This document shows, piece after piece, positions 8,472-20,000 of a DNA stretch of 64,000 nt (position 1 is its first letter; the number at the start of each line of letters is the position of its first letter). The position numbers and the translations under genes were made by a program. The DNA lies in NCBI GenBank assembly GCA_026936325.1, contig JAPTHN010000011.1, positions 33,948,629-34,012,628 on the forward strand, written 5' to 3'. This stretch comes from Platynereis dumerilii. Lineage: Eukaryota > Annelida > Polychaeta > Phyllodocida > Nereididae. The notes beneath the pieces are model-generated. The model did no database searches, was not told where the DNA came from, and saw nothing but the letters and a program-made list of their open reading frames with translations.

Positions 8472-10610
8472 ATGACTGCAGTTATGGGATCTTTGCCATA
8501 CAGCCCTTCCATTCCAATTGAGTCTTTGGGTTTGAGGAACTGTCCCTCACTGGATATTGACCAACTGCTGGAAGAAACTCCGAAAACTCCGAGGGCTTCT
8601 TCTTTGGCGTCTTTGCTGTCTCTTACAAGCTTTCCCTCCATAACGAAGATGACTTCGGGAGACTTGACCACCGGCGACGAATCAAGTGATTCGGAAGATG
8701 AGGAGCAACATCAAGCTGAAGAAGTTGAGCAAGAAGTTGATGAAGCATCAGATGATGCAGAGATGCAACTAGAACAAGTGGAAAAAGAGCACGAGGAAGA
8801 TGGAGGTGAAATGGAAAAGGATCATGTCGAAGAGACTCCTATTCCAGATGAAACCGAAATGAATGGCATTGAAGACATCTCAGAAGATGAGGAGATGCAA
8901 GGCCAGAATGAGGAGATGCAAGGCCAAAATGAGGAGATGCAAGAAGAGGAGCAGACAACATACAGAGGTCCTCCTCCCATAGAAGTCGCCATCTCCTTTG
9001 ACACCACAGGGTCCATGTCATCTCTCCTTGAACCCTTGAGAGACAACATCACAAATGTTTGCGAGCGACTCTTTGCTGATGTTCCCAATCTGCGCATTGC
9101 CATCATCGCCCACGGAGACTATTGTGATGAGGACGAGTTCTACTTAATGAAAGCCGTTGACTTCACTCAAGACTTCGGCGCCCTCCTTACATTCCTGAAT
9201 GAAACAGAAGGAACGGGTGGAGGAGACTTTGCAGAGTGCTACGAATACGTCCTCAACAAAGTCGGGCAGCTCAGCTGGACTCCCGGAACCAAAAGGGCTC
9301 TCATCATGATCGGAGATGCTGTACCTCACGAGATGGGCAACCCTGACAATAAACTTGGCCTGGACTGGAGGCAAGAGGTCAACAAGCTGTATCATCAAAT
9401 GGTAAGTACTTTAATTACCTACATCACGTAATCACAAGATAATTGTTGAACACAACCAATACATTCATAAAAACACTTATCTTTTTATCAATCACAAGTA
9501 TGTCTAAGTTCACTTGTTATCTTTCAGGGCATCAGTGTGTACTCAGTCCAATGCAAGGAGGAGGAGGGAGCAGAAAAGTTCTGGCGTGAACTGGCAGACC
9601 GGGCATCGGGCAGATATTTGCAGCTGAGCGAATTTGACAATGTGGTTCAGCTCATCATGGCCATCTGCTACCGCGAAAAGGACCCAATGATGTTCGGAGC
9701 CTTCGAGAATGAAGTTCGTAATCACGTTGGAGGTGGAATGACCCAAGATCTTCACAACATGTTCGAGGCACTCCGGGATGATCCCTTTACTCCTGGTTAT
9801 TATCCCGATGACGGAGCTACCCCAGGACCAAGCAATGCTCCCGTCAGCCGACCAAATAAGAGAAAACGCAATGGAGATGTCGATTCTGCTGGATCCTCAG
9901 CAAAAAAGGTTCGCAAGTCACCAGTGAAACCAAAGAAAGTCGCATCCAAAATGGCACCAACCAAGAAAACAAAAGCCACCAAAACTGATTCCAAAACATC
10001 AGTCTCATCAACAGGCAAAAATAAAATTTCACCATTAGTCAGACGTCAAGAGGGAGCTGTGGCCAAAGGAAAACTTGCTCGTGAACACGTCCCAGAAACA
10101 CGCTTCCTTTTAAGAGAACAAGCTTGGTCACCATGGAAACTGGCCATGTGCAAGACGAAAGTCAACTGCAACTGGGTACCATGTCGCAAGGGAAAATCAG
10201 GATACAGAAACGCCAAACTCTTCAAAAACAGTCACAATGAGCCTGCAGTCTATGAATTCGCCATTCAACGTCCAGGAAAGAAAAGGTACACAGTTTACAT
10301 GCGAAGCACTCAGGGATTCCCAGAGGCATTGCGATGGGACACATTCTTCTTTAAACACAAATCTCGCATCGAGTTGGCGGACGAAGCCATCAGGAAAAAC
10401 TACAAGATCTTCGTGAGGAGGCTAGTGATCGAGAACCTGGAGAACAATAACTTTGAGGTCAGCCCTGGCAAATTTGTTCAACTTGATGAACAGAATTATT
10501 GGAGTAAAGTTGAGAGAGTAGCTCAACTTCTGTTCAAGGAATATGACTATGCCTGGTGTGTCAACAAGTACGGTTTGTTCACTTCACGCGCACTGAAATT
10601 GAGGAAGTGA
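8472..10610 (+). CDS. VWA-domain protein with lysine-rich linker and GIY-YIG-like C-terminus
   Basis: Two coding exons, 8472-9401 and 9528-10610, joined across a 126-base intron (atg|gtaagt … tttcag|ggc), give 670 aa. Residues 1-70 are Ser/Leu/Pro-rich and about 70-165 are very acidic, with a duplicated GQNEEMQ. A von Willebrand A domain spans about 170-390: the MIDAS-like FDTTGSM (Asp near 177), TGGGDFAECYE (Asp near 252) and LIMIGDAVPHE. Next comes a Lys/Ser/Pro linker with nuclear-localisation-like RPNKRKR and KKVRKSPVKPKK (about 415-480). The last about 150 residues contain VYEFAIQRPGKKRYTVYM and ALRW, which weakly recall the GIY-YIG fold; that is inference. No signal peptide or membrane segment was seen, so it is probably nuclear. 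Known: this VWA subtype (DTTGSM, HGDYCD, GGGD) occurs in diverse uncharacterised eukaryotic proteins. Confidence 0.85.
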
Positions 10611-10929
10611 ACACATCAGTTACATCACACAAACAAATTCAAGAACTATCAGTGACATTTTGAAAATTGTTCAACTATGTACTTAATGTTCAAACCCTGT
10701 GAATCTCAGTATTATTTATCTGTGCAGCACACTTGTCATGATGTTGTCATTATCACTCCATTGTCTGTACATACAGATCTATGCTCTTTCATTGAAAGCA
10801 ATTTGTTGTAATTAGTCAATGCTATGCTGATCAATGCAATGTACAGAACAGTCATTAAATTAGTGTCAATTGTACTCAAGTTTATATTGTTGATACACAT
10901 TGTATGTACCAGACTTGCATTATGTCACA

Positions 10930-10935
10930 AATAAA
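10930..10935 (+). promoter_or_regulatory. poly(A) signal AATAAA of the VWA-domain gene
   Basis: A canonical AATAAA about 320 bases after the stop, followed by a T-rich stretch. It is the best candidate 3' end for the VWA-domain gene. Confidence 0.6.
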
Positions 10936-12030
10936 CCTTATCTTTATATTATATCGGACATTTGTGTAATTATTCTCCTACCAAATCCACACAAAAACAC
11001 CAACAGAACAAAATAACCTCAGATGAAATTCACATGCTATGCAGAAGGAGCATTTTCCGAATCAGATTCTTGAGACACCGAAGTTAGATAAACTTAAGAT
11101 TTCTGTTAGTGTACACAAATAAATAGATCCTGATACTGCAAGCTGCAATCAGGGTTTCCACAGAATTTTTACGGTCTAAATTCAATTGACTTATCCATGA
11201 CCAAATCTTAACTCATTAGGCTCAACATGCGCCCTGAAACAGATTTATGACATGACGCCCATTTCCATCCAGTCAACAATAAGTGCCACAACCACGAAAA
11301 TTTGTTAAATTTTACAAAAACTACGGTTAAAATTTGAACTTTCCAGAACTTATGACAATTATACGCTTTACCATGACTTTGCCCCCAACGTTCCAGGCAA
11401 ATTAGGAACCCTTTGCACCATTGAACCAAGAGACATTGCCTCCTCGACAACACAAATGAACCATGTTCCTAAAAGAGGCGTAACTTCAGTCAGTAAACTC
11501 ATACTTCCATATTATCCATAATCAACTTTGATGAAATTCACAGGCCTTGAAAAAAGCTGGACCCTTTAATAAAATTTTAATAAATATTTGAGAAATCAAA
11601 CAATCCACACCAATTCAGCACAACCTAATATCCAATTAAAATGAAAGGTAACACAATCAAATCTGTCTGAAATATGAATATCTTTATTACAGTATAAATA
11701 ACATTCAATTATGGAGTCTGGTGTCCATGCTTAACAAGGCATGCCATGACAATAAATGATGATGAATACATGATTATGATGACATGATGATGAATGATGA
11801 TACATGAAACATTCGTAATGGTGTGTGACATTAACAGTGGCATAAGTAAATTCACCTCGCACCCAAATTTGTTATCCTGACAAAACATTTAACTCTCACA
11901 TAACCTCAGTTGTGGCTATAGGCTATGACTTAACAGAGGAATTAGGAGTCCGGTTCAACCGTTCAACAAAACACTATTACAGCAAGAAGGCACTTAGACA
12001 ACTAAATTAGTTCGGAGTAGCCATGATACA

Positions 12031-12080
12031 TGTAATTCATTAAAATTTGCAACATGATTTGTAAATTTTAATGAATTACA
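12031..12080. repeat. short inverted repeat (about 20-bp arms)
   Basis: TGTAATTCATTAAAATTTGC at 12031-12050 pairs with GTAAATTTTAATGAATTACA at 12061-12080 with about one mismatch, leaving a loop of about 10 bases. It is AT-rich and has no gene beside it. Confidence 0.7.
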
Positions 12081-12669
12081 AACATGTAAATGTACTACTT
12101 GTGCAAAAAATTATAACCTACTATTTTTTGTGAGATACAAATAGTTTGAGACACGGCAAACAAATTTCTGTTCATGTTCAAAAATACTAAATATGAAATA
12201 TCATTAACGCATATTTCAATGAAATTCCGAAAAATAGTAAAAGCTAACATCAACAGAAAGTCTCCAAGCTCATTTCAATAATTTCAGCACTAAATAACCA
12301 GCACAATTAATTCCTATTGTATTTTATTCTGAGACAAAGCTGTCAACAAAATGAGACTGGAAATTACCACTCCTTCGTGATATAATGACCGATAAATGCA
12401 AAAACAGTACTATTTTACTTATTGCTTTATGGAATTCTTAATGTGTTAGATTCACATTTTGCAAAAAACATCCTATACAAAGCAAAAGACAATTGACACA
12501 CTGTGGTAATAGACATCAGAAAATAGCAACATTGCACAATTAACAAATATACAATTTAGACAGCTCAATCTTAACTGTCTGGTTGTTTAAGGGACTACAA
12601 CATATATATTGCAATGTCCCATTGAGCTTTATAACTAAATTAAACAGTCTATCTAATCTAGTCCACCCC

Positions 12670-12775
12670 CAAAACTGTACGCTGATATCCTCACCCCCCT
12701 CCCCCCTTTCGACTCCACTCCCCCCTTTCGACCTCCCTCCCCACCTTTCGCCCCCCCCCCCCCCCGCTACAAGAA
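12670..12775. repeat. homopyrimidine C-rich degenerate minisatellite
   Basis: Repeats of an approximate unit ctcccccctttcga on the plus strand end in a run of about 15 C. The minus strand has matching G-runs that could form a quadruplex. Strand asymmetry is almost complete across about 100 bases. Confidence 0.75.
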
Positions 12776-14003
12776 GGAATCCTCTCAATCTACTTGGAGA
12801 TGGCCCCGCCCCCTATTATCCATCAGAGGAATCATACTTTTAGCAGCATTTAGACTTTAGACAATTCCCTCACACACACTTTAGACAATTCCCTCCGTCC
12901 AAATATCTCAGAACACTCTTTTTCAAATCGACATATCACATGAACATTGGACGCACATTTTAGCAAATAATTTGATAAATGATCACGATAAATAGCTGCT
13001 TTGACACGGCATTACAATGTTACAATATTTATATATATTTGACAAATTCTGTTGTCCTGTACAACACACATTGTCGCACATCAGTAAAAAACGGCTAATA
13101 CTGCATGAGCTTTTGAATGTGAACAGATTGTATATCCAAGGAATGTCATTTAGCAAAATATGAACAAATCAGAAACTAGCAATTATTCTACAAACATCAT
13201 ATCAAATGAATATTGCATGATCATACAAATTACAACATAACAAATTTTAAAAGAAATGGACGGTCTACCTTAAGCAAAGTCATCTTTCTACAGAGGAAAA
13301 ATTATGAGACATCATTGCAAACTATTAAATTATTCATAAATAAACTAGTTACATGCACGAATATTAATCATGCAAAAACTTCGATAACCATCACAGTAGA
13401 AAGACCAACTACAAATGAATTTAATTTAACTTAAAATGAGTTTTCCGTCATTCAGGTCAGATATAGAGATGTGAAAATGTGTGAAATCTCTTAACACAAT
13501 TCTAACTTGGGTCAAGCCGTGATGACAAAAATGTGAAACAACAAAATCAAAATATCCTTATTATCAAACAATATTCCCTGATATTTACAAAGAATCATGT
13601 ACATGAAATAGCATTATCAACCATGATACTAACAGAATTAAAGACCAACTTGTCTATTTTAATCCCAACAGTACAGCTTTCTTTTAATATTATGGTGGCT
13701 TGTAATTAATACCCATGACGTGAATTCAATTAAATTTTTTAACGTGGTTTATTTGATATTTTCACTGGTCTCTAAAGGTAAGAGGCTCATTACTTACCAA
13801 ATTTATGTTCTTTCAAATAATTTGTTCCGTGAGCGCATATCATTAAGCATACAAAAAATATATATATTACCTTCAAATTACCATATACACAGCCGACTAT
13901 TGTGTGTTCTTTTGAGAGCTAACAGTCACCATTTTAATTTAGCCACTTACAAAAGAGAGCTCTAAGTGCCATTTAAGCAGATCACAATGAAATTTGAAAT
14001 GTA

Positions 14004-17000
14004 CTAATGACTGTGTCCAAGGGCTAAGAATAGAGGTAATATTGCTCCAACAACCATCAGGAACAGTTCTAGTTTAGTAAATCCCTTCTGTTCTCGGATG
14101 ATTATCGTCCCGTCAGCAGCAGTGGCTTTCGTGGTCCCCATGCTCGCTAGCTCGGGTAAAACGTGAACTGTAGCTACGTAAAGAAATGTCCCAGCGCTAA
14201 ACAACATGGCAACTCCTGTGGCGTTGACTGTAGATAAGGTTTCTTTACTTTGCTGAAAGACAAATAGGTTTTCTCTGAGTATCAAGAGTAGATCACAGGA
14301 TAGAGAGTAGTAATTACCAGATAGAATACCTGAGCCCAGGGACAGTATTCACTAGTTTGCATTGTACAGCTGTAAGATGGATTGGGGCTTTACGTCCTGT
14401 ATTTATGCACTTGCTTAGCTAATTAGGACAGGAGGAGGACACGGCAATGAGGCAAAGGAGGATTGAAACAGCTGTCCAACATAAGCCAAGGTGACCCGGC
14501 AAGAGCTGGATTCGAAACCTGGACCCAGCGATTGGCAGTCCAGCACGCTACCACTAGACCAACCCTCCCCTCCCTGTACAGCTGTAAGTCAATGTCAACA
14601 AATACATGGGATCTAACTCCCAACATCATATAATATCATATAATATATTCTATTGGTCATAAATGTTCATAAATTACAAGATTTCCTAATAATAATTGTA
14701 CTGTAGTAAAAATACCCTAATCTGCAATTCTCATGCTAAAATTAGATAACAAAACAATATACATGCATCATTCTTGCAAATTGGTATTCATGAAATTAAA
14801 CTGTATAGCAACATTTCAACAATTACACATACCAGTATAAGTGACCGCAAAAACAATGTTCAACATACCTGACTTAATCCAAAATACGTAATCATAGCTA
14901 AGAGAGGAGCAGCAGCGGAAAATACAGCCAGATGTTTTCTAATTCTGGTTCTGTCAAAATTTTCATGAAGCAGGAATGACACGAGGCCAAATGCAGCAGG
15001 AGCCTGGAAAAACAAGCAAATACATTATAAATTGTAAAATAAATACATTTTTATTCAGTTGAATATCAAAATAGCGCAATTTGAGTATACACAGATGTCA
15101 ATAATAAAATGCGTAAACTGAACTAAAGGACAAGAATCAATGTACCATGATATACCAGTAATAAGTTGATAATAAGTAATTTTATCATTCACATAGCAAA
15201 TTTGCTTATAATTTGTGGTGAAACTGTCACACCTTGAAAACAGAAAATATTGATTTCATCCATTCAATTTGCACATTGGAAAACAATCTAGCATTCAGAG
15301 CACAACAAGCATTACAGCTACATGATACAAATTTTAAGCCTAGTAGTGATTCGACAGCAGTGTACATAGTTTTTCCTGCACATAATTGGATGTGAATGTG
15401 TATCTCGTTGCATTTATTCCAAATATAACAGATATCTGATAGGTTTGGCATAACTACCATTATTACCCCTAAGATACAGTAAAGAGAGAACAATTGCAAT
15501 CACGGCACCCCAACATAAGACCACTTCACGACAACAAAAGAGATGGTCTCGCATCAAAGGGACCACTCCCACTCCTCACCTTATGCAGCATGATGGCAAT
15601 GAAGACGATCATTTCTACGTGAGTTTGTGAAGTGGTGGCAGCTGCTCCCAAGGCCACGCCATCCGCTGAAATCACAAATTAGATATTATGTCTTATTATG
15701 TACAATAACATATTATCCTATGAAATAGGTGAAATACACTTTCACCTGACACAATGCAAATCTACAGGATTAAACAGACTGAGTTAGAGTGAACAAACTT
15801 GATCCAAATTTCATTTACACAATTGAGAGGTTCAATTAACTTCAATTCAGCATATCATGGCAAAAAGCTTGTCTAATTTACGATTTGGTGCATTTCTACA
15901 ATTAGTTGCAATAGTATCAAATATAAACATAACACAAAACATTTCAATTCAACATCAGCTAGTCGTAAGCTACTATAATATCATGGCAAGTACTTTTGGC
16001 CGATTGGGGTCTATCTTCAGAACAATGCAGTGTACAGTGTACACCTCCAGTCTTGCAAGTCAGTGAGAAATCAATTGGCAAAATACTGAACGACTAATGA
16101 CTCGCAGGATAGGTGAATGGCCAAATATAGAAGATATGTGACAGTCTGATACATACTACGTTATCAAACTTGGGTTTACTGCTTGCTAAGTTATAGGCTA
16201 AGTCACCAAATACATTATTCTACAACCATAAAACAACTTAGAATAAACCCCTTTATGGTTTTACGTGTCTAATGTCAAATCCTCCAACTTGTCATTTTGC
16301 CAAATTTTTCCCCCCATTGCTATGTAAGCGTATTTTTTAAAGCCATATTAGCACAATATTGAATCGGAAGGAACAATACATCAAAAAAGTCAATATTTAC
16401 TATCAACACACGCATTAATGCTATTTTTTAAGTGAAATTGTGATTGTTAGATAGTACAAGATACACCTTGGTGTACTTGACCTGTTCTAGATATACCACC
16501 ACCTCTTCATAATCAGTTTTGAGCTCAATCATGCACAAAATATTGAAATTAATTATTTTAGATAATTTTTTGGAAAACTGAAAATGGTTGCAAGGTACTC
16601 ACCAGCTGCGTGGACCACTAGACCAAGAGTAGCGGTCATTTTATTCCTATTCTGAGGGCTGTGGCCAACTTCAGCATCTGAGAGGGGAGAGAAAATATTA
16701 CAACTATAATATAATTTAATTATAATTAATTGAAATACAGACCATTAATGGTCCATTATACATTATTGTAGCTTTGTAGAACTGATGATATATCACTATC
16801 TGCAGCTACAATGTTTAAGCAAGAGACTATAAGTCTCCTAAGCATACCAACGTCAGATCATTTCCTTCAAGAGTTAGCAGTTAATAAAACAAACACACGA
16901 AGCATAAACCAGATCCAGCCTATGACCAATACCAATTTTGACATTTCACTTTTTAAGGCATACAGACTCTGCATCATGCTACTGGGGGATATATCCCTCT

Positions 17001-20000
17001 TTTGCAAAGGAATAATCCATGCAAAAATTGTGTGAATTGGTCATCCACAAAAACATGAAATTTTCCTTTCCCTTTTGACATTCATCATTATCATTTCGAT
17101 GGCATTCACATATGTAAGAGAATTTTTCTTTCATGAAATATCTAGCAAATGCAGAGACTTAACACACAATAAGCTTTGCCACCCTCATAATTTCAGGAAT
17201 TGTCCATTTACAACCACACACATGGTCCACACCATATATACACCAATTCATAGCTGAATTTCAAAACTGAATATTTGAATATCAGGCAGCACTAGCTCCA
17301 AAGCTTCTCACTTTTGAGCGCCTCAAAATGCCACCAAATGCACAAATACATGTATATTTCCTTTAAAATTTTCACAGACGACCTTGACCCCTGACCTCGA
17401 AAGTAGGTCAAAGTCACTCACAATTATACTTTTTCTTCTTCCTAAAATGCACAATCCCAGAAACTGATAGCAGCATAGTAAATAAAAGAGGAAGAAAAGG
17501 AGAAGGGAGAAATATATGAAGCAAAAAGGTTTGAAAGTATGAACAGTCTACACATACTAGCTACAATTCAGAAATAGTGTAACAACAGACTCAGAGAGAG
17601 AGAGAGATCAGTTAAATTACATAAGCATTGGTAGAATAAAATAAATGAAGTAAACTCCAACATATCAACGATCATCAAACTGCCTTTACACAATGATAAA
17701 AAAAAAAAACAGAAGATAATGAGCAGTAAATGTAAACGATGCATCATGCAGGCAAAATGTACTGCTCAAATGTTTGTTTTCACAAAACAAATACTATTAA
17801 CATATGATTAAGAAGTCCATATCGGCATGATATGTGAATGGCAGCTGGGACAGGTTCAGATTTATTTGATGAGAGTATTATGATGTATTATGACACTGGA
17901 GCATTTTATATTTGTAAATCTGATCAATATTGAACAGCAAAAATCAATTTGTGTTGAAATGACACTACATTTGACTTCAAAACCAATAATTTAAAGTTGG
18001 TAATCAGCTGTTGATTCAGAAATGCAAAATCAAGGGGGTTCAATCTCAAGCAAATAAACCTGAAATATCATAATGATCTAGTTTTTTTTCTTTTCAGTTT
18101 TCAACTGATGTTTTAGAGTATACATGATACCACAAAGCCATTAAATATGGAAATCTAGCAAACCGCATAATTTTGGTACCTCTGGACTAAAATGCATGTA
18201 TTTCAACGCATCAGTATTTTATTGGTTAAGTGATTAAACTGGTCAGTGGTCACTTAGCAGAGTGTTTGGTCAGTTTTAATTGGTTAACAAACAAGCTTAA
18301 CCAGTGTTAAAATATGCAAAGTATACATGGCATAGAATCAAATGTAGGCTAGCTAGAGTCATAAAACTATGAAAGCCCTCACCTCCAGTAGGATGTACAT
18401 GCATTCCTCCACTCAGCTGGTCCACGAGTAACATAAATATGAATCCTAGCACGAGACTGACTCCTATGTAAGTGTGCAATTCCGGTCCGTGTCCATGTCC
18501 GTGGTGCTCGTGTCCATGTCCATGTCCGTGTTCATCTTCTTTGTGTATGGACACTTCTTCTGCAGCTTTCTTGGCCACATCCAGAGCTACTTCTCCCACT
18601 TGCTTCAGATCTGCTGCAAAGAGAAATTTGCATATTAATTGAGACTTCTTTATCAGTGGTATTGTAATGGATGATGTACAAGACTAAGACTTTTTATTTT
18701 ATCGGTCATTCTTGTAAAAATACAATGATACAGAATGAAATTGTTGGTGCAAATATTTGACATGGTAAAAGAAACAAATCAAACAAAGCATTAGTTTACT
18801 TGAACAGCAGACCATGGTTTCATGACATTCAAAATGTTAATTGCTTGAGGAATGAAAGAGGTTCTGAACCTTACACTTTTGCACAAAGGCACAAAAAGTC
18901 ATATATATATTGAAAACAGAATATTGTTGAGGAATTAAACTTAATCTAGTACAAATAGTAAGAGGGGAGACGCTGGTTCAAGTTTTGTAATCTGGCAGGA
19001 TGGATGACTGGGGTTTGATGTCATGTATTTATGCACTGGGGTAGGCTAATTGGAGGAGCAGGAGGATATAGAAATTAGGTAAAGTATGACTTAAACTGCT
19101 GTTCAACTTCAACATAGGTCCAGGTGACCTGGTCGGAGCTGGAATCGAAATCAGGAGTTCAGGACCCAGCCATTTGGCAGCCAAGTGCTTCTGCCATGAT
19201 CTGATGCTAATTTCAAACAAAACTAGAATGGCAAGCGATGATAATATGACCGCGGGCAGTGCTGGACGCCTTTTAACTGACGTGCAATAAAGTGTGATTG
19301 TGTCGATCCATAAAAGGTGAATAACAATTTGTGTATTGAGCGCAGCTTGTTTAGCCCTGGCGTAAAAAAGGTCAGTTGTATAATAATAATAAAAAGATAT
19401 AATATTATATATTCGTTGTTGTCCATGTTGCAGTGGGGCTTCTATTTGAGTAGGGCTTTTATTTGAGGGGTCTATATTCAAGGACTCAAACAAGGAGCCT
19501 CTATTCAAGGGAGTTCAAGGGAGGCGCATATTCAAGAAAGGTCTCTACTCAAGCGGGCCTCTATAGATGGGCTCTGTTCAAGTGAGGCCTTTATTCAAGA
19601 GGGGCATCTTTTTGAGGGGCGCCTTTATTCAAGGTGTATGGCCATCGGCGCTTGTACTTCCAAAGTGAGTGCATGCCTGTGTACGGCCATCGTCGAGTGT
19701 ACGCCCATCTGTTGGCCCATCTGGCATGCCCATCTGTGTGTGCACACCAATCTGTTTGTGCACACCCATCTGTGTGTACAGATCCATTTGCATGGGCATG
19801 CCCACCTGAATGACTGTCTGTTTGGGCATGCCCACCTCTATGCCCACCTGTGAGCGTATGCCCATCTTTGTTAGAACACTCATCTGTGAGTGCATGCCCA
19901 TCTTTGAGGTATGAAAGACCCCTTGGATCATCCTGGTCTTCAAATGTCTGATTGTAGAATGTAAAGTTATGTTTATATAGGAACTTTCATGATTGTACAT

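Larger units (their letters stand above)
10940..14003. other. intergenic; no gene seen
   Basis: AT-rich DNA between the VWA-domain gene and the 3' end of SLC39A9. It contains ATGATG-rich sequence at 11750-11810, a 20-bp inverted repeat at 12031-12080 and a C-rich tract at 12670-12775. The lower part should hold the SLC39A9 3' UTR; a minus-strand AATAAA at 13748-13753, about 250 bases past the stop, is a candidate signal. Confidence 0.5.

Noticed and set aside
14505-14575. tRNA gene on the minus strand
   Set aside because: A and B boxes are present, but the acceptor stem does not pair and the same sequence continues into a shared body in several copies, so it is a SINE head.
19629-20000. 123-codon minus-strand ORF
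   Set aside because: It is translated minisatellite (repeating MGVH/MGMP patterns), not a gene.
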